DNA of 64,000 nucleotides from Trileptium ribeirensis (Eukaryota > Nematoda > Enoplea > Enoplida > Thoracostomopsidae), in assembly GCA_030248225.1 (NCBI GenBank), contig JASANE010012322.1:1-64000 (forward strand), written 5' to 3'. The notes under the pieces are model-generated. The model was given only the letters and a program-made list of their open reading frames with translations. It did no database searches and had not been told where the DNA came from. The position numbers were made by a program, and so were the translations under genes. Shown here one piece after another: positions 47,354-60,935 of the stretch (position 1 is its first letter; each line of letters opens with the position of its first letter).

Positions 47354-47807
47354 GTGAGCGACGTTCTCGGACTTTGTTTAGAAAGACCTCACTGCCGTAC
47401 CCGCCTTGCAATCTGATTGTGAGCGCGGCAGTTTTATTTGACAATTCCGTGTCTTCGTTTGAGCAAAGCCAGCGAGAGTAATGTTGTATTTCTGTATGAA
47501 ACACCGTTTTTTCGGTTTAGTATCTCCATGTTTCAATATTTTTAAATTGATTTTTAAATACGTTTTTTATAACCGAATCGATATTGCCTAATGTATATGT
47601 TGTTGCTGGTTTAAATTGTGCTTCGTCTGTCTTCCCGTTCTTGCAGGAGCTTAGCTTCATCACTCTGAGATGGATTTTTAGGAATTTGTAGAACAAAACT
47701 TTATAAATTTCCATGGATGCATATCATTTGTCACACTATCAATTTTGCGTGTTTTGTAGAGAAGTACAGAAACGGACAAAAGTAAATTCGCAACGGAAGG
47801 ACGTAGA
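47354..47807. other. Sequence between exon M and the satellite
   Basis: No recognisable feature in these 450 bp. Confidence 0.5.
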
Positions 47808-50800
47808 TGGACGAAAATGCGTCCTTCTGTATCCAAACGAAATTGCATCCTTCTGCATCCAGAAAAAAATTGCGTCCTTCTACATCAAGACCAACTCGCG
47901 TCCTTCTGCATCCAGACGAAATAACGAAAGAGGGTTTTCTTCATCCAGAAGAAATTGTGTCCTTCTGCATCCAGACGAAATTGCGTCCTGCATCCAGAAG
48001 AATTGCGTGTTTCTGCATCCAGACGAAATTGCATCCTTCTGTATCCAGAAAAAATTGCGTCCTTCTGCATCAAGACCAACTTGCGTCCTTCTGCATCCAG
48101 ACGAAATAACGAAAGAGTGTTTTCTTCATCCAGAAGAAATTGTGTCCTTCTGCATCCAGACGAAATTGCGTCCTGCATCCAGAAGAAATTGCGTCCTTCT
48201 GCATCCAGACGAAATTGCATCCTTCTGTATCCAGAAAAAATTGCGTCCTTCTACATCAAGACCAACTCGCGTCCTTCTGCATCCAGACGAAATAACGAAA
48301 GAGTGTTTTCTCTATCAGCCACAAATTGGTCCTTCTGCATCCAGACGATCCTCTACATTGGAGACCAACTCTCCTTCTGCATCCAGACGAAATAACGAAA
48401 GAGTGTTCTCTGCAGCCACAAGAAATTGTATCCTTCTGCATCCAGACGAAATTGTGTCCTGCATCCAGAAGAAATTACGTGTTTCTACATCCAGACGAAA
48501 TTGTATCCTTCTGTATCCAGAAAAAATTGCGTCCTTTTGCATCAAGACCAAATTGCGTCCTTCTGCATCCAGACGAAATAACGAAAGAGGGTTTTCTTCA
48601 TCCAGAAGAAATTGTGTCCTTCTGCATCCAGACGAAATTGCGTCCTGCATCCAGAAGAATTGCGTGTTTCTGCATCCAGACGAAATTGCATCCTTCTGTA
48701 TCCAGAAAAAATTGCGTCCTTCTGCGTCAAGACCAACTTGTGTCCTTCTGCATCCAGACGAAAAAACGAAAGAGTGTTCTCTGCAGCCAGAAGAAATTGT
48801 GTCCTTCTGCATCCAGACGAAATTGTGTCCTGCATCCAGAAGAAATTGCGTGTTTCTGCATCCAGACGAAATTGCATCCTTCTGTGTCCAGAAAAAATTG
48901 CGTCCTTCTGCATCAAGACCAACTTGCGTCCTTCTGCATCCAGACGAAATAACGAAAGAGTGTTTTCTTCATCCAGAAGAAATTGTGTCCTTCTGCATCC
49001 AGACGAAATTGCGTCCTGCATCTAGAAGAAATTGCGTCCTTCTGCATCCAGACGAAATTGCATCCTTCTTATCCAAAAAAATTCCCTTCTGCATCAAGAC
49101 CAACTTGCTCCTTCTGCATCCAGACAAAATAACGAGAAGAGTGTTTTCTTCATCCAGAAGAAATTGTGTCCTTCTGCATCCAGACGAAACGACCCCCGTC
49201 CTTCTGCATCCAGACGAAATTGCATCCTTCTGTATCCAGAAAAAATTGCGTCCTTCTACATCAAGACCAACTCGCGTCCTTCTGCATCCAGACGAAATAA
49301 CGAAAGAGTGTTCTCTGCAGCCACAAGAAATTGTGTCCTTCTGCATCCAGACGAAATTGTGTCCTTCTACATCAAGACCAACTCGTATCCTTCTGCATCC
49401 AGACGAAATAACGAAAGAGTGTTCTCTGCAGCCAGAAGAAATTGTGTCCTTCTGCATCCAGACGACATTGTGTCCTGCATCCAGAAGAAATTGCGTGTTT
49501 CTGCATCCAGACGAAATTGCATCCTTCTGTATCCAGAAAAAATTACGTCCTTTTGCATCAAGACCAACTTGCGTCCTTCTGCATCCAGACGAAAAAACGA
49601 AAGAGTGTTCTCTGCAGCCAGAAGAAATTGTGTCCTTCTGCATCCAGACGAAATTGTGTCCTGCATCCAGAAGAAATTGCGTGTTTCTGCATCCAGACGA
49701 AATTGCATCCTTCTGTATCCAGAAAAAATTGCGTCCTTCTGCATCAAGACCAACTTGCGTCCTTCTGCATCCAGACGAAATAACGAAAGAGTGTTTTCTT
49801 CATCCAGAAGAAATTGTGTCCTTCTGCATCCAGACGAAATTGTGTCCTTCTACATCAAGACCAACTCGTATCCTTCTGCATCCAGACGAAATAACGAAAG
49901 AGTGTTCTCTGCAGCCAGAAGAAATTGTGTCCTTCTGCTCCATTGTGTCCTGCATCCAGAAGAAATTGCGTCCTTCTGCATCCAGACGAAATTGCATCCT
50001 TCTGTATCCAGAAAAAATTGCGTCCTTCTACATCAAGACCAACTCGCGTCCTTCTGCATCCAGACGAAATAACGAAAGAGTGTTCTCTGCAGCCACAAGA
50101 AATTGTGTCCTTCTGCATCCAGACGAAATTGTGTCCTGCATCCAGAAGAAATTACGTGTTTCTACATCCAGACGAAATTCCCTTCTGCTCCGCGGTATCC
50201 TTCTGTATCCAGAAAAAAATTACGTCCTTTTGCATCAAGACCAACTTGTGTCCTTCTGCATCCAGACGAAATAACGAAAGAGGGTTTTCTTCATCCAGAA
50301 GAAATTGTGTCCTTCTGCATCCAGACGAAATTTCGTCCTGCATCCAGAAGAATTGCGTGTTTCTGCATCCAGACGAAATTGCATCCTTCTGTATCCAGAA
50401 AAAATTGCGTCCTTCTGCATCAAGACCAAGTTGCGTCCTTCTGCATCCAGACGAAATAGCGAATTCTCTGCGCCCAAAATTCCTTCCTCCACGTCTTTAC
50501 CTACATCAAGACCAACTCGTATCCTTCTGCATCCAGACGAAATAACGAAAGAGTGTTCTCTGCAGCCAGAAGAAATTGTGTCCTTCTGCATCCAGACGAA
50601 ATTGTGTCCTGCATCCAGAAGAAATTGCGTGTTTCTGCATCCAGACGAAATTGCATCCTTCTGTATCCAGAAAAAATTGCGTCCTTCTGCATCAAGACCA
50701 ACTTGCGTCCTTCTGCATCCAGACGAAATAACGAAAGAGTGTTTTCTTCATCCAGAAGAAATTGTGTCCTTCTGCATCCAGACGAAATTGCGTCCTGCAT

Positions 50801-53800
50801 CCAGAAGAAATTGCGTCACAGACGAAATACTCTATCAGAAAAAATGGCCCTCAACCAACACTCGCTCGCGAAAAACGAAAGAGGTTCTCATCCAGAAGAA
50901 ATATCCTATCATCCAGACGAAATTCGTCCTGCATCCAGAAAATTCATCCTCACCAATCCTTCTGCATCCAGACGAAATTGCATCCTTCTGTATCCAGAAA
51001 AAATTGCGTCCTTCTACATCAAGACCAACTCGCGTCCTTCTGCATCCAGACGAAATAACGAAAGAGTGTTCTCTGCAGCCACAAGAAATTGTGTCCTTCT
51101 GCATCCAGACGAAATTGTGTCCTTCTACATCAAGACCAACTCGTATCCTTCTGCATCCAGACGAAATAACGAAAGAGTGTTCTCTGCAGCCAGAAGAAAT
51201 TGTGTCCTTCTGCATCCAGACGACATTGTGTCCTGCATCCAGAAGAAATTGCGTGTTTCTGCATCCAGACGAAATTGCATCCTTCTGTATCCAGAAAAAA
51301 TTACGTCCTTTTGCATCAAGACCAACTTGCGTCCTTCTGCATCCAGACGAAAAAACGTAAGAGTGTTCTCTGCAGCCAGAAGAAATTGTGTCCTTCTGCA
51401 TCCAGACGAAATTGTGTCCTGCATCCAGAAGAAATTGCGTGTTTCTGCATCCAGACGAAATTGCATCCTTCTGTATCCAGAAAAAATTGCGTCCTTCTGC
51501 ATCAAGACCAACTTGCGTCCTTCTGCATCCAGACGAAATAACGAGTGTTTTCTTCATCCAGAAGAAATTGTGTCCTTCTGCATCCAGACGAAATTGCGTC
51601 CTGCATCCAGAAGAAATTGCGTCCTTCTCTGCATCCAGAAGAAATTGCGTCCTTCTGCATCCAGACGAAATTGCATCCTTCTGTATCCAGAAAAAATTGC
51701 GTCCTTCTACATCAAGACCAACTCGCGTCCTTCTGCATCCAGACGAAATAACGAAAGAGTGTTTTCTTCATCCAGAAGAAATTGTGTCCTTCTGCATCCA
51801 GACGAAATTGCGCCGCCCAGAAGTTCTCTGCAGCCACAAGAAATTGTGTCCTTCTGCATCCAGACGAAATTGTGTCCTTCTGCATCCAGACAACAAGGAC
51901 TCAACATCAAGACAAACTATCCTTCTGCATCCAGACGAAATAACGAAAGAGTGTTCTCTGCAGCCAGAAGAAATTGTGTCCTTCTGCATCCAGACGACAT
52001 TGTGTCCTGCATCCAGAAGAAATTGCGTGTTTCTGCATCCAGACGAAATTGCATCCTTCTGTATCCAGAAAAAAATTACGTCCTTTTGCATCAAGACCAA
52101 CTTGCGTCCTTCTGCATCCAGACGAAATAACGAAAGAGGGTTTTCTTCATCCAGAAGAAATTGTGTCCTTCTGCATCCAGACGAAATTGCGTCCTGCATC
52201 CAGAAGAATTGCGTGTTTCTGCATCCAGACGAAATTGCATCCTTCTGTATCCAGAAAAAATTGCGTCCTTCTGCATCAAGACCAACTTGCGTCCTTCTGC
52301 ATCCAGACGAAATAACGAAAGAGTGTTTTCTTCATCCAGAAGAAATTGTGTCCTTCTGCATCCAGACGAAATTGCGTCCTGCATCCAGAAGAAATTGCGT
52401 CCTTCTGCATCCAGAAGAAATTGCGTCCTTCTGCATCCAGACGAAATTGCATCCTTCTGCATCAAGACCAACATGCGTCCTTCTGCGTCCAGACGAACTA
52501 ACGAAAGAGTGTTTTCTTCATCCAAAGAAATTGTGTCCTTCTGCATCCAGACGAAATTGCGTCCTTCTACATCAAGACCAACTCGCTCCTTCGCATCCAG
52601 ACAAAATAGAGTGTTCCTGCAGTCCAGAAGAAATTGTGTCCTTCTGCATCCAGACGAAATTGTGTCCTGCATCCAGAAGAAATTGCGTGTTTCTACATCC
52701 AGACGAAATTGCATCCTTCTGTATCCAGAAAAACGATAGCGTCCTTTTGCATCAAGACCAACTTGCGTCCTTCTGCATCCAGACGAAATAACGAAAGAGT
52801 GTTTTCTGCATCCAGAAGAAATTGTGTCCTTCTGCATCCAGACGAAATTGCATCCTGTCCTGCATCCAGAAGAAATTGCGTGTTTCTGCATCCAGACGAA
52901 ATTGCATCCTTCTGTATCCAGAAAAATTGCGTCCTTCTGCATCAAGACCAACTTGCGTCCTTCTGCATCCAGACGAAATAACGAAAGATTTTTTCCTCAA
53001 CCAAAAATTGTGTCCTTCTGCATCCGGAGACGAAATTGTGTCCTTCCTGCATCCAGAAGAAATTGCGTCCTTCTGCATCCAGACGAAATTGCGTCCTTTA
53101 TCATCCAGACGAAATTGCGTCCTTACTTTATCCAGACAAACATTTGCGCCCTTCTGCATCAAGACCAACTTGCGTCCTTTTGCATCCAGACGAAATAACG
53201 AAAGAGTGTTTTCTTCATCCAGAAGAAATTGTGTCCTTCTGCATCCAGACGAAATTGCGTCCTGCATCCAGAAGAAATTGCGTGTTTCTGCATCCAGACG
53301 AAATTGCACCCTTCTGCATCCAGACGAAATTGCATCCTTCTGCATCCAGAAAAAATTGCGTCCTTCTACATCAAGACAAACTCGCGTCCTTCTGCATCCA
53401 GACGAAATAACGAAAGAGTGTTCTCTGCAGCCACAAGAAATTGTGTCCTTCTGCATCCAGACGAAATTGTGTCCTGCATCCAGAAGAAATTGCGTGTTTC
53501 TACATCCAGACGAAATTGCATCCTTCTGTATCCAGAAAAAATTGCGTCCTTTTGCATCAAGACCAACTTGCGTCCTTCTGCATCCAGACGAAATAACGAA
53601 AGAGGGTTTTCTTCATCCAGAAGAAATTGTGTCCTTCTGCGTCCAGACAAAATTGCGTCCTGCAACCAGAAGAAATTGCGTGTTTCTGCATCCAGACGCA
53701 ATTGCAACCTTCTGTATCCAGAAAAATTTGAGCCTCTCATAGAGACCAACTCCCTCCATCCAACAAAAATCAAAAATTTTCTTCACCAAAAATTTATTCT

Positions 53801-56800
53801 CAAAAAATTGCGTCCTTCTGCATCCAGACGAAATTGCATCCTGCATCCAGAAAAATTGCGTCCTTCTTCATCCAGACAAACTGCGTCCTTCTGCGTCCAG
53901 AGACCAACTCGCGTCCTTCTGCATCCAGACGAAATAACGAAAGAGTGTTTTCTTCATCAAAGAATTGTGTTTCTTCATCCAGCCAATTGCGTCCTGCAGC
54001 CAGAAGAAATTGCGTGTCTTCTCTCCAGACGAACACCTTCTGCATCCAACAAAACCCTGCATCCAGACAAAATTGCGTCCTTCTACATAAAGAAATTGCG
54101 TGTTTCTGCATCCAGACGAAATAACGAAAGAGTGTTCTCTGCAGCCAAAAGAAATTGTGTCCTGCTGCATCCAGACAAAATTGTGTCCTGCATCCAGAAG
54201 AAATTGCGTGTTTCTACATCCAGACGAAATTGCATCCTTCTGCATCTAGAAAAAAATTGCGTCCATCTGCATCCAGACGAAATTGCATCCTTCTGCATCC
54301 AGAAAAAATTGCGTCCTTCTACATCAAGACAAACTCGTATCCTTCTGCATCCAGACGAAATAACGAAAGAGTGTTCTCTGCAGCCACAAGAAATTGTGTC
54401 CTTCTGCATCCAGACGAAATTGTGTCCTGCATCCAGAAGAAATTGCGTGTTTCTGCATCCAGACGAAATTGCATCCTTCTGTATCCAGAAAAAATTGCGT
54501 CCTTCTGCATCAAGACCAACTTGCGTCCTTCTGCATCCAGACGAAATAACGAAAGAGTGTTTTCTTCATCCAGAAGAAATTGTGTCCTTCTGCATCCAGA
54601 CGAAATTGCGTCCTGCATCCAGAAGAAATTGCGTGTTTCTGCATCCAGACGAAATTGCACCCTTCTGCATCCAGACGAAATTGCATCCTTCTGCATCCAG
54701 AAAAAATTGCGTCCTTCTACATCAAGACAAACTCGCATCCTTCTGCATCCAGACGAAATAACGAAAGAGTGTTCTCTGCAGCCACAAGAAATTGTGTCCT
54801 TCTGCATCCAGACGAAATTGTGTCCTGCATCCAGAAGAAATTGCGTGTTTCTACATCCAGACGAAATTGCATCCTTCTGTATCCAGAAAAAATTGCGTCC
54901 TTTTGCATCAAGACCAACTTGCGTCCTTCTGCATCCAGACGAAATAACGAAAGAGGGTTTTCTTCATCCAGAAGAAATTGTGTCCTTCTGCGTCCAGACA
55001 AAATTGCGTCCTGCAACCAGAAGAAATTGCGTGTTTCTGCATCCAGACGAAATTGCAACCTTCTGTATCCAGAAGAAATTGCGTCCTTCTTCATCAAGAC
55101 AAACTCGCGTCCTTCTGCATCCAGCCAATAACACAAAAGTGTTCTCTACACCCACAAGAAATTGTGTCCTTCTGCATCCAGACGAAATTGTGTCCTGCAT
55201 CCAGAAAAGAAGATTCGTGTTTCTACATCCAGACAAAGATCATCCTCTGCATCTAGAAAAAAATTGCGTCCATCTGCAGCCAGAAGAAATTGTGTCCTTC
55301 TGCATCCAGACGAAATTGTGTCCTTCTACATCAAGACAAACTCGTATCCTTCTGCATCCAGACGAAATAACGAAAGAGTGTTCTCTGCAGCCACAAGAAA
55401 TTGTGTCCTTCTGCATCCAGACGAAATTGTGTCCTGCATCCAGAAGAAAGTCTCTTTTTCTTCCAATTGCGTGTTTCTGCATCCAGACGAAATTGCATCC
55501 TTCTGTATCCAGAAAAAATTACGTCCTTTTGCATCAAGACCAACTTGCGTCCTTCTGCATCCAGACGAAATAACGAAAAGAGTGTTTTCTTCATCCAGAA
55601 GGAATTGTGTCCTTCTGCGCATCCAGACGAAATTGCGTCCTGCATCCAGGAAGAAATTGCGTGTTTCTGCATCCAGACGAAATTGCATCCTTCTGTATCC
55701 AGACGAAATTGCACTCTTCTGCATCCTTCGTCCTTCTGCATCAAGACAAACTCGCGTCCTTCTGCATCCAGACGAAATAACGAAAGAGTGTTCTCTGCAG
55801 CCACAAGAAATTGTGTCCTTCTGCATCCAGACGAAATTGTGTCCTGCATCCATAAGAAAGTGCGAGTTTCTACATCCAGACAAATTACCGATCCTTCTAG
55901 TATCTCAGAAAAATTTGCGTCCTTTTACATCCAGACCAGACTTGCATCCTTCTGCATCCAAAAAAACAGACCATCTAACAAAGGGTTTTCTTCATCCAGA
56001 CGATAATTGTGTCCTTCTGCGTCCAGACGAAATAGGAAAGAGTGCCTCTCTGCATCCAGAAGAAATTGTGTCCTTCTGCATCCAGACGACATTGCATGCT
56101 TCTGCATCCAGAAGAAATTGCGTGTTTCTGCATCCAGACGAAATTGCATCCTTCTGTATCCACAATTCGAAGATGTTTTCTTCATCCAGAAGAAATTGTG
56201 TCCTTCTGCATTCAGACAATACGTCTCCTTCTCATCCAGGAAATTGCGTTTTTCTGATCCGGTAAATTGCGTCCTTCTGCATCAAGACCAACTTGCGTCC
56301 TTCTGCATCCAGACGAAATAACGAAAGAGTGTTTTCTTCATCCAGAAGAAATTGTGTCCTTCTGCATCCAGACGAAATTGCGTCCTGCATCCAGAAGAAA
56401 TTGCGTGTTTCTGCATCCAGACGAAATTGCACCCTTCTGCATCCAGACGAAATTGCATCCTTCTGCATCCAGAAAAAATTGCGTCCTTCTACATCAAGAC
56501 AAACTCGCATCCTTCTGCATCCAGACGAAATAACGAAAGAGTGTTCTCTGCAGCCACAAGAAATTGTGTCCTTCTGCATCCAGACGAAATTGTGTCCTGC
56601 ATCCAGAAGAAATTGCGTGTTTCTACATCCAGACAAAATTACATCCTTCTCTATCAAAAAAAAATTGCGTCCTTTTGCATCCAGACCAACTTGCATCCTT
56701 CTGCATCCAGAAAAAATTGCGTCCTTCCGTCTCGTATCCTTCTGCATCCAGACGAAATAACGAAAGAGTGTTCTTCTTCATCCAGAAGAAATTGTGTCCT

Positions 56801-58972
56801 TCTGGCTCCAGACAAAAATTGCGTCCTGCAACCAGAAGAAATTGCGTGTTTCTGCATCCAGACGAAATTGCATCCTTCTGTATCCAGAAGAAATCTGCAT
56901 CCTTCTGCATCCAGACGAAATAACGAAAGAGTGTTCTCTGCAGCCACAAGAAATTGTGTCCTTCTGCATCCAGACGAAATTGTGTCCTGCATCCAGAAGA
57001 AATTGCGTGTTTCTACATCCAGACGAAATTGCATCCTTCTGCATCTAGAAAAAAATTGCGTCCATCTGCATCCAGACGAAATTGCATCCTTCTGCATCCA
57101 GAAAAAATTGCGTCCTTCTACATCAAGACAAACTCGTATCCTTCTGCATCCAGACGAAATAAGGAAAGAGTGTTCTCTGCAGCCACAAGAAATTGTGTCC
57201 TTCTGCATCCAGACGAAATTGTGTCCTGCATCCAGAAGAAATTGCGTGTTTCTGCATCCAGACGAAATTGCATCCTTCTGTATCCAGAAAAAAATTCGTG
57301 TCCTCTGCATCAAGACCAACTTGCGTCCTTCTGCATCCAGACGAAATAACGAAAGAGTGTTTTCTTCATCCAAGAAATTGTGTCCTTCTGCATCCAGACG
57401 AAATTGCGTCCTGCATCCAGAAGAAATTACGTTCTTCTGCATCCAGACGAAATTGCACCCTTCTGCATCCAGACAAAATTGCATTCTTCTGCATCCAGAA
57501 AAAATTGCATCCTTCTACATCCAGACACGAAAACTCGCGTCCTTCTACATCAAGACGAAATTGTGTCCTGCATACAAAATTGCGTGTTCTCTACAGCCAG
57601 ACAAGAAATTACATCCTTCTGCATCTATCCAGACATACCAAACCATCCAGACGAAAGCATCCCGCATCCAAAAAATCTCCTCCACAAACAAACCATCCCC
57701 ACCAACAAAAACAAAACCCAGCCACAAAAACCCCATCCAACAAACCCATCCGAAAAAAACACCATCCAACAAAAGCATCCCATCCAGAAAAAAGCCCCGC
57801 ACAAACCAACGCCCCCACCAACAAAAACGAAGACCATCCAGAAAAAGAACTCCATCCCCCAACAAACGCCCGCATCCAGAAGAAAGCGCGCATCCAACGA
57901 AAGCACCCTCCATCCAACGAAATCATCCTCTCATCCAAAAAATTGCTGTCCTTCTACATCAAGACCAACTCGCATCCTTCTGCATCCAGACGAAATAACG
58001 AAAGAGTGTTCTCTGCAGCCACAAGAAATTGTGTCCTTCTGCATCCAGACGAAATTGTGTCCTGCATCCAGAAGAAATTGCGTGTTTCTACATCCAGACG
58101 AAATTGCATCCTTCTGTATCCAGAAAAAATTGCGTCCTTTTGCATCAAGACCAACTTGCGTCCTTCTGCATCCAGACGAAATAACGAAAGAGGGTTTTCT
58201 TCATCCAGAAGAAATTGTGTCCTTCTGCGTCCAGACAAAATTGCGTCCTGCATCCAGAAGAAATTGCGTGTTTCTGCATCCAGACGAAATTGCAACCTTC
58301 TGTATCCAGAAAAAATTGCGTCCTTCTGCATCAAGACCAACTTGCGTCCTTCTGCATCCAGACGAAATATCGAAAGAATGTTTTCTTCATCCAGAAGAAA
58401 TTGTGTCCTTCTGCATTCAGACGAAATTGCGTCCTTCTGCATCCAGACGAAATTGCGTCCTTCTGCATCCAGACGAAATTGCGTCCTTCTTCATCCAGAC
58501 GAAACTGCGTCCTTCTGCGTCAAGACCAACTTGCGTCCTTCTGCATCCAGACGAAATAACGAAAGAGTGTTTTCTTCATCCAGAAGAAATTGTGTCCTTC
58601 TGCATCCAGACGAAATTGCGTCCTGCATCCAGAAGAAATTGCGTGTTTCTGCATCCAGACGAAATTGCACCCTTCTGCATCCAGACGAAATTGCATCCTT
58701 CTGCATCCAGAAAAAATTGCGTCCTTCTACATCAAGACAAACTCGCGTCCTTCTGCATCCAGACGAAATAACGAAAGAGTGTTCTCTGCAGCCACAAGAA
58801 ATTGTGTCCTTCTGCATCCAGACGAAATTGTGTCCTGCATCCAGAAGAAATTGCGTGTTTCTACATCCAGACGAAATTGCATCCTTCTGCATCTAGAAAA
58901 AAATTGCGTCCATCTGCATCCAGACGAAATTGCATCCTTCTGCATCCAGAAAAAATTGCGTCCTTCTACATA
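47808..58972. repeat. 11.2-kb satellite of ~26-bp monomers with ~185-bp higher-order units
   Basis: The monomer core is TTCTGCATCCAGACGAAAT, preceded by TGCGTCC. Variants (CTGTATCCAGAAAAAAT, CTACATCAAGACCAACT, GTGTTTTCTTCATCCAGAAG, GTGTTCTCTGCAGCCA) recur in a fixed order. The marker CGAAATAACGAAAG repeats about every 185 bp (e.g. near 48390, 48577, 48762, 48947), so about seven monomers make one higher-order unit. Longer blocks are duplicated too. The monomer has no stop in any frame, hence long ORFs on both strands (up to 853 codons on +, 47713-50274). These are by-products, not genes. Confidence 0.95.
57610..57950. repeat. A/C-rich degenerate patch inside the satellite
   Basis: For about 340 bp the satellite is replaced by sequence almost free of T and G on this strand, with CATCCA and AACAAA words (e.g. 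CATCCAACAAACCCATCCG). Recognisable monomers resume near 57950. Confidence 0.75.
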
Positions 58973-58977
58973 AGGTG

Positions 58978-59470
58978 TTATGGGTACGGGGTTTATGGCA
59001 CCCCCATGGTTCGGAGTCAGAGATCAAAGTGAGCGTTTTCACCCCATTCACGGAACCAAGGTTATTTTTATCTTAATTTCGATTGCTTTTTATTTCATAG
59101 TAAAATGATAAATGCCGGTGCCTCTTTTTTGTTTTTCGATTAAGGGTCTGGTTCTGCAGTTATGGGGCTTGTGGCATGGCACCCTCGTGGTTCCTTGACC
59201 CAGTATTCGAAAATTTGTTCTGACGTCTTGGGCGGCTGAAAAGTATTACTTGGGGGTTTTCGCGCATGGGAAACCCATTGCCGGTGCTGATTTTGCTCTG
59301 CGACCCATGGTTCTATGGGTAGACGGGTATGGCTCCCACAGAGTTCATCGACCCGAAATTCCTAATTTTATTAGGACGTCCTGAGAGGCTGATAGCTGCA
59401 CTTGGAGGTTTTAGGGCATGGGAAACTTATTGCCGATGTTAGTTTTGTTCTAACTTGTGCGGTGTTGTGT
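58978..59470. repeat. Three diverged ~155-bp tandem units
   Basis: Around 58978, 59158 and 59311 the sequence repeats TATGGG..GGG.TATGGC.CC...GGTTC..., then GACGTC.TG.G.GGCTGA, then GCATGGGAAAC..ATTGCCG.TG. Copies are strongly diverged. No coding signal. Confidence 0.6.
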
Positions 59471-59880
59471 GATAACCACATATAGCATATCGACGTATGC
59501 TATCGGGAGCTGATTGGCTGTGCTGGCAAGAGGCGTTGGTGTACCTATGCTTCACTACGTTCTGCCATCTCGATAGAGTTACTAGTTATTCGAAATAGCA
59601 AAACACGTTGGTAGGCGGTGTCACCATAAATTTATTCGCGCATAAGTCTAATAGTCCTAGTGATTTATGATTTTGGGCGGCTTCTGGGACATTGCTGTGG
59701 GTCAGTTGACGTTTAAATGATCTTTTAACATCCCGATAAATTTATAACACTTTGCTCTGGTATGTGTTCACTGTATTGACGACTTAGCAGCCTTCGCGAT
59801 GCCCCGGATTACAACAACCAGAAATTTCCAGATTAGGCGGTGTTTGTTTTATTTATTTTTTGGGTTTTTGAGTTCTATAG
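59471..59880. other. Unassigned sequence
   Basis: Nothing recognisable apart from a 62-codon ORF at 59799-59987 without family features. Confidence 0.4.
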
Positions 59881-60276
59881 TTGTTGTTACACAACCTAGA
59901 CACTGTGGTGACTTTGCGAACAATTTTTCGAGTCCTGACGTACCTTCCTCCCTTAAAATTGGACAAATGACTTTTTTTGGGGCGTAAAAGTTATCACAGT
60001 TCGGGGTCCAGAAATTCGATTTATCGTATCTGGTTCGTCAATGTGCGCTTTAGTCACGTTAACAAGTAAATTTAGTTAAATTGGAGACGTAGTGACTTTG
60101 CGAGTACTATTTTGAGCACCTATGTGCCTTCGTGTATACCTAAAATTGAGCTAATCACCTTTCCGGGGCAAGAAAAATTTGATTTCTCGTGTCGGGCTCG
60201 CCCAAAAAATTGGATCCGTTAAAAAGTAAACTTTGCTGGCTATATTGACTTTATGAGCACTGTTTTGAACATTATT
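59881..60276. repeat. Old tandem repeat (~150-170-bp unit), first block
   Basis: Units share GTGACTTTGCGA..A.T.TTT.GAG, then a CCTAAAATTG-like part, then GGG.C.AGAAATTCGAT.T.TCGT.TC. Further diverged copies occur at 60800-60935 and 62086-62181, separated by later insertions (60277-60715 and two hAT elements). Confidence 0.55.
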
Positions 60277-60715
60277 GAGCGGAGCTCGGCGAAGCCGTGC
60301 GAAGCGTTTTCATTTTCTGTCTGGGAGTAAAAAGGTCGATGTCCGTCCGTTCGTTCGTTCGTTCGGTCTGACGGATCTCAAGAACCACTGAACCGATTTT
60401 AAAAAAAACTTTTTTTTGTTTGAAAGCCTATCATGTCAGAGTGTGCACCTGATATTTGGGATTAAAAAATTTTGAGTGGTTAATTAGTAATTAGCTAATT
60501 AGTTAAGCTTATGCAGCTAAAATAGAGAATTTTGCAATATTTGTGTTATTTATTGAAATGGAATCGTTTCAATCAAACCATTATAGGGTTTTTTGGGTCG
60601 GAGAATTCAAATATAATATTTTTACCAATGATAAAGCCCTATGCCCTATGCAATGTAGTTATTTGAAGAACATAAAATTGAGTACTTTCGTAATTGCACA
60701 ACCCAAGCTCCGCTC
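60277..60715. mobile_element. Miniature inverted-repeat element with a TTCG microsatellite
   Basis: GAGCGGAGCTCGG at the left faces CCCAAGCTCCGCTC at the right. The 439-bp body has (TTCG)n at about 60345-60364, followed by a conserved-looking CTCAAGAACCACTGAACCGA and A/T runs. It interrupts the older tandem repeat. No transposase. Confidence 0.6.
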
Positions 60716-60935
60716 ACAAATGTAGTTCCACTACCGACTAGTATACCTTTGTATATATACCCCAGAAATAGCCAAGATTAGATTTTCAGCGCGATTTATG
60801 ATCGTTAAAAGTAAACTAAGTTAAATTGGGCACTCTAACGATTTTGTGAGCACTGTTTTTAGTACCTATTTGTTTTTCTCTACATAAGTCTAGCCCTTCC
60901 GAAGCCCAAAAATTCGATCTTTCGTATCTGGATAC

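Noticed and set aside
47713..50274. 853-codon ORF and the other long ORFs on both strands up to 58972
   Set aside because: They follow from a stop-free ~26-bp monomer; the same bases are read in three frames in turn, with no splice or promoter context and overlapping ORFs on the opposite strand.
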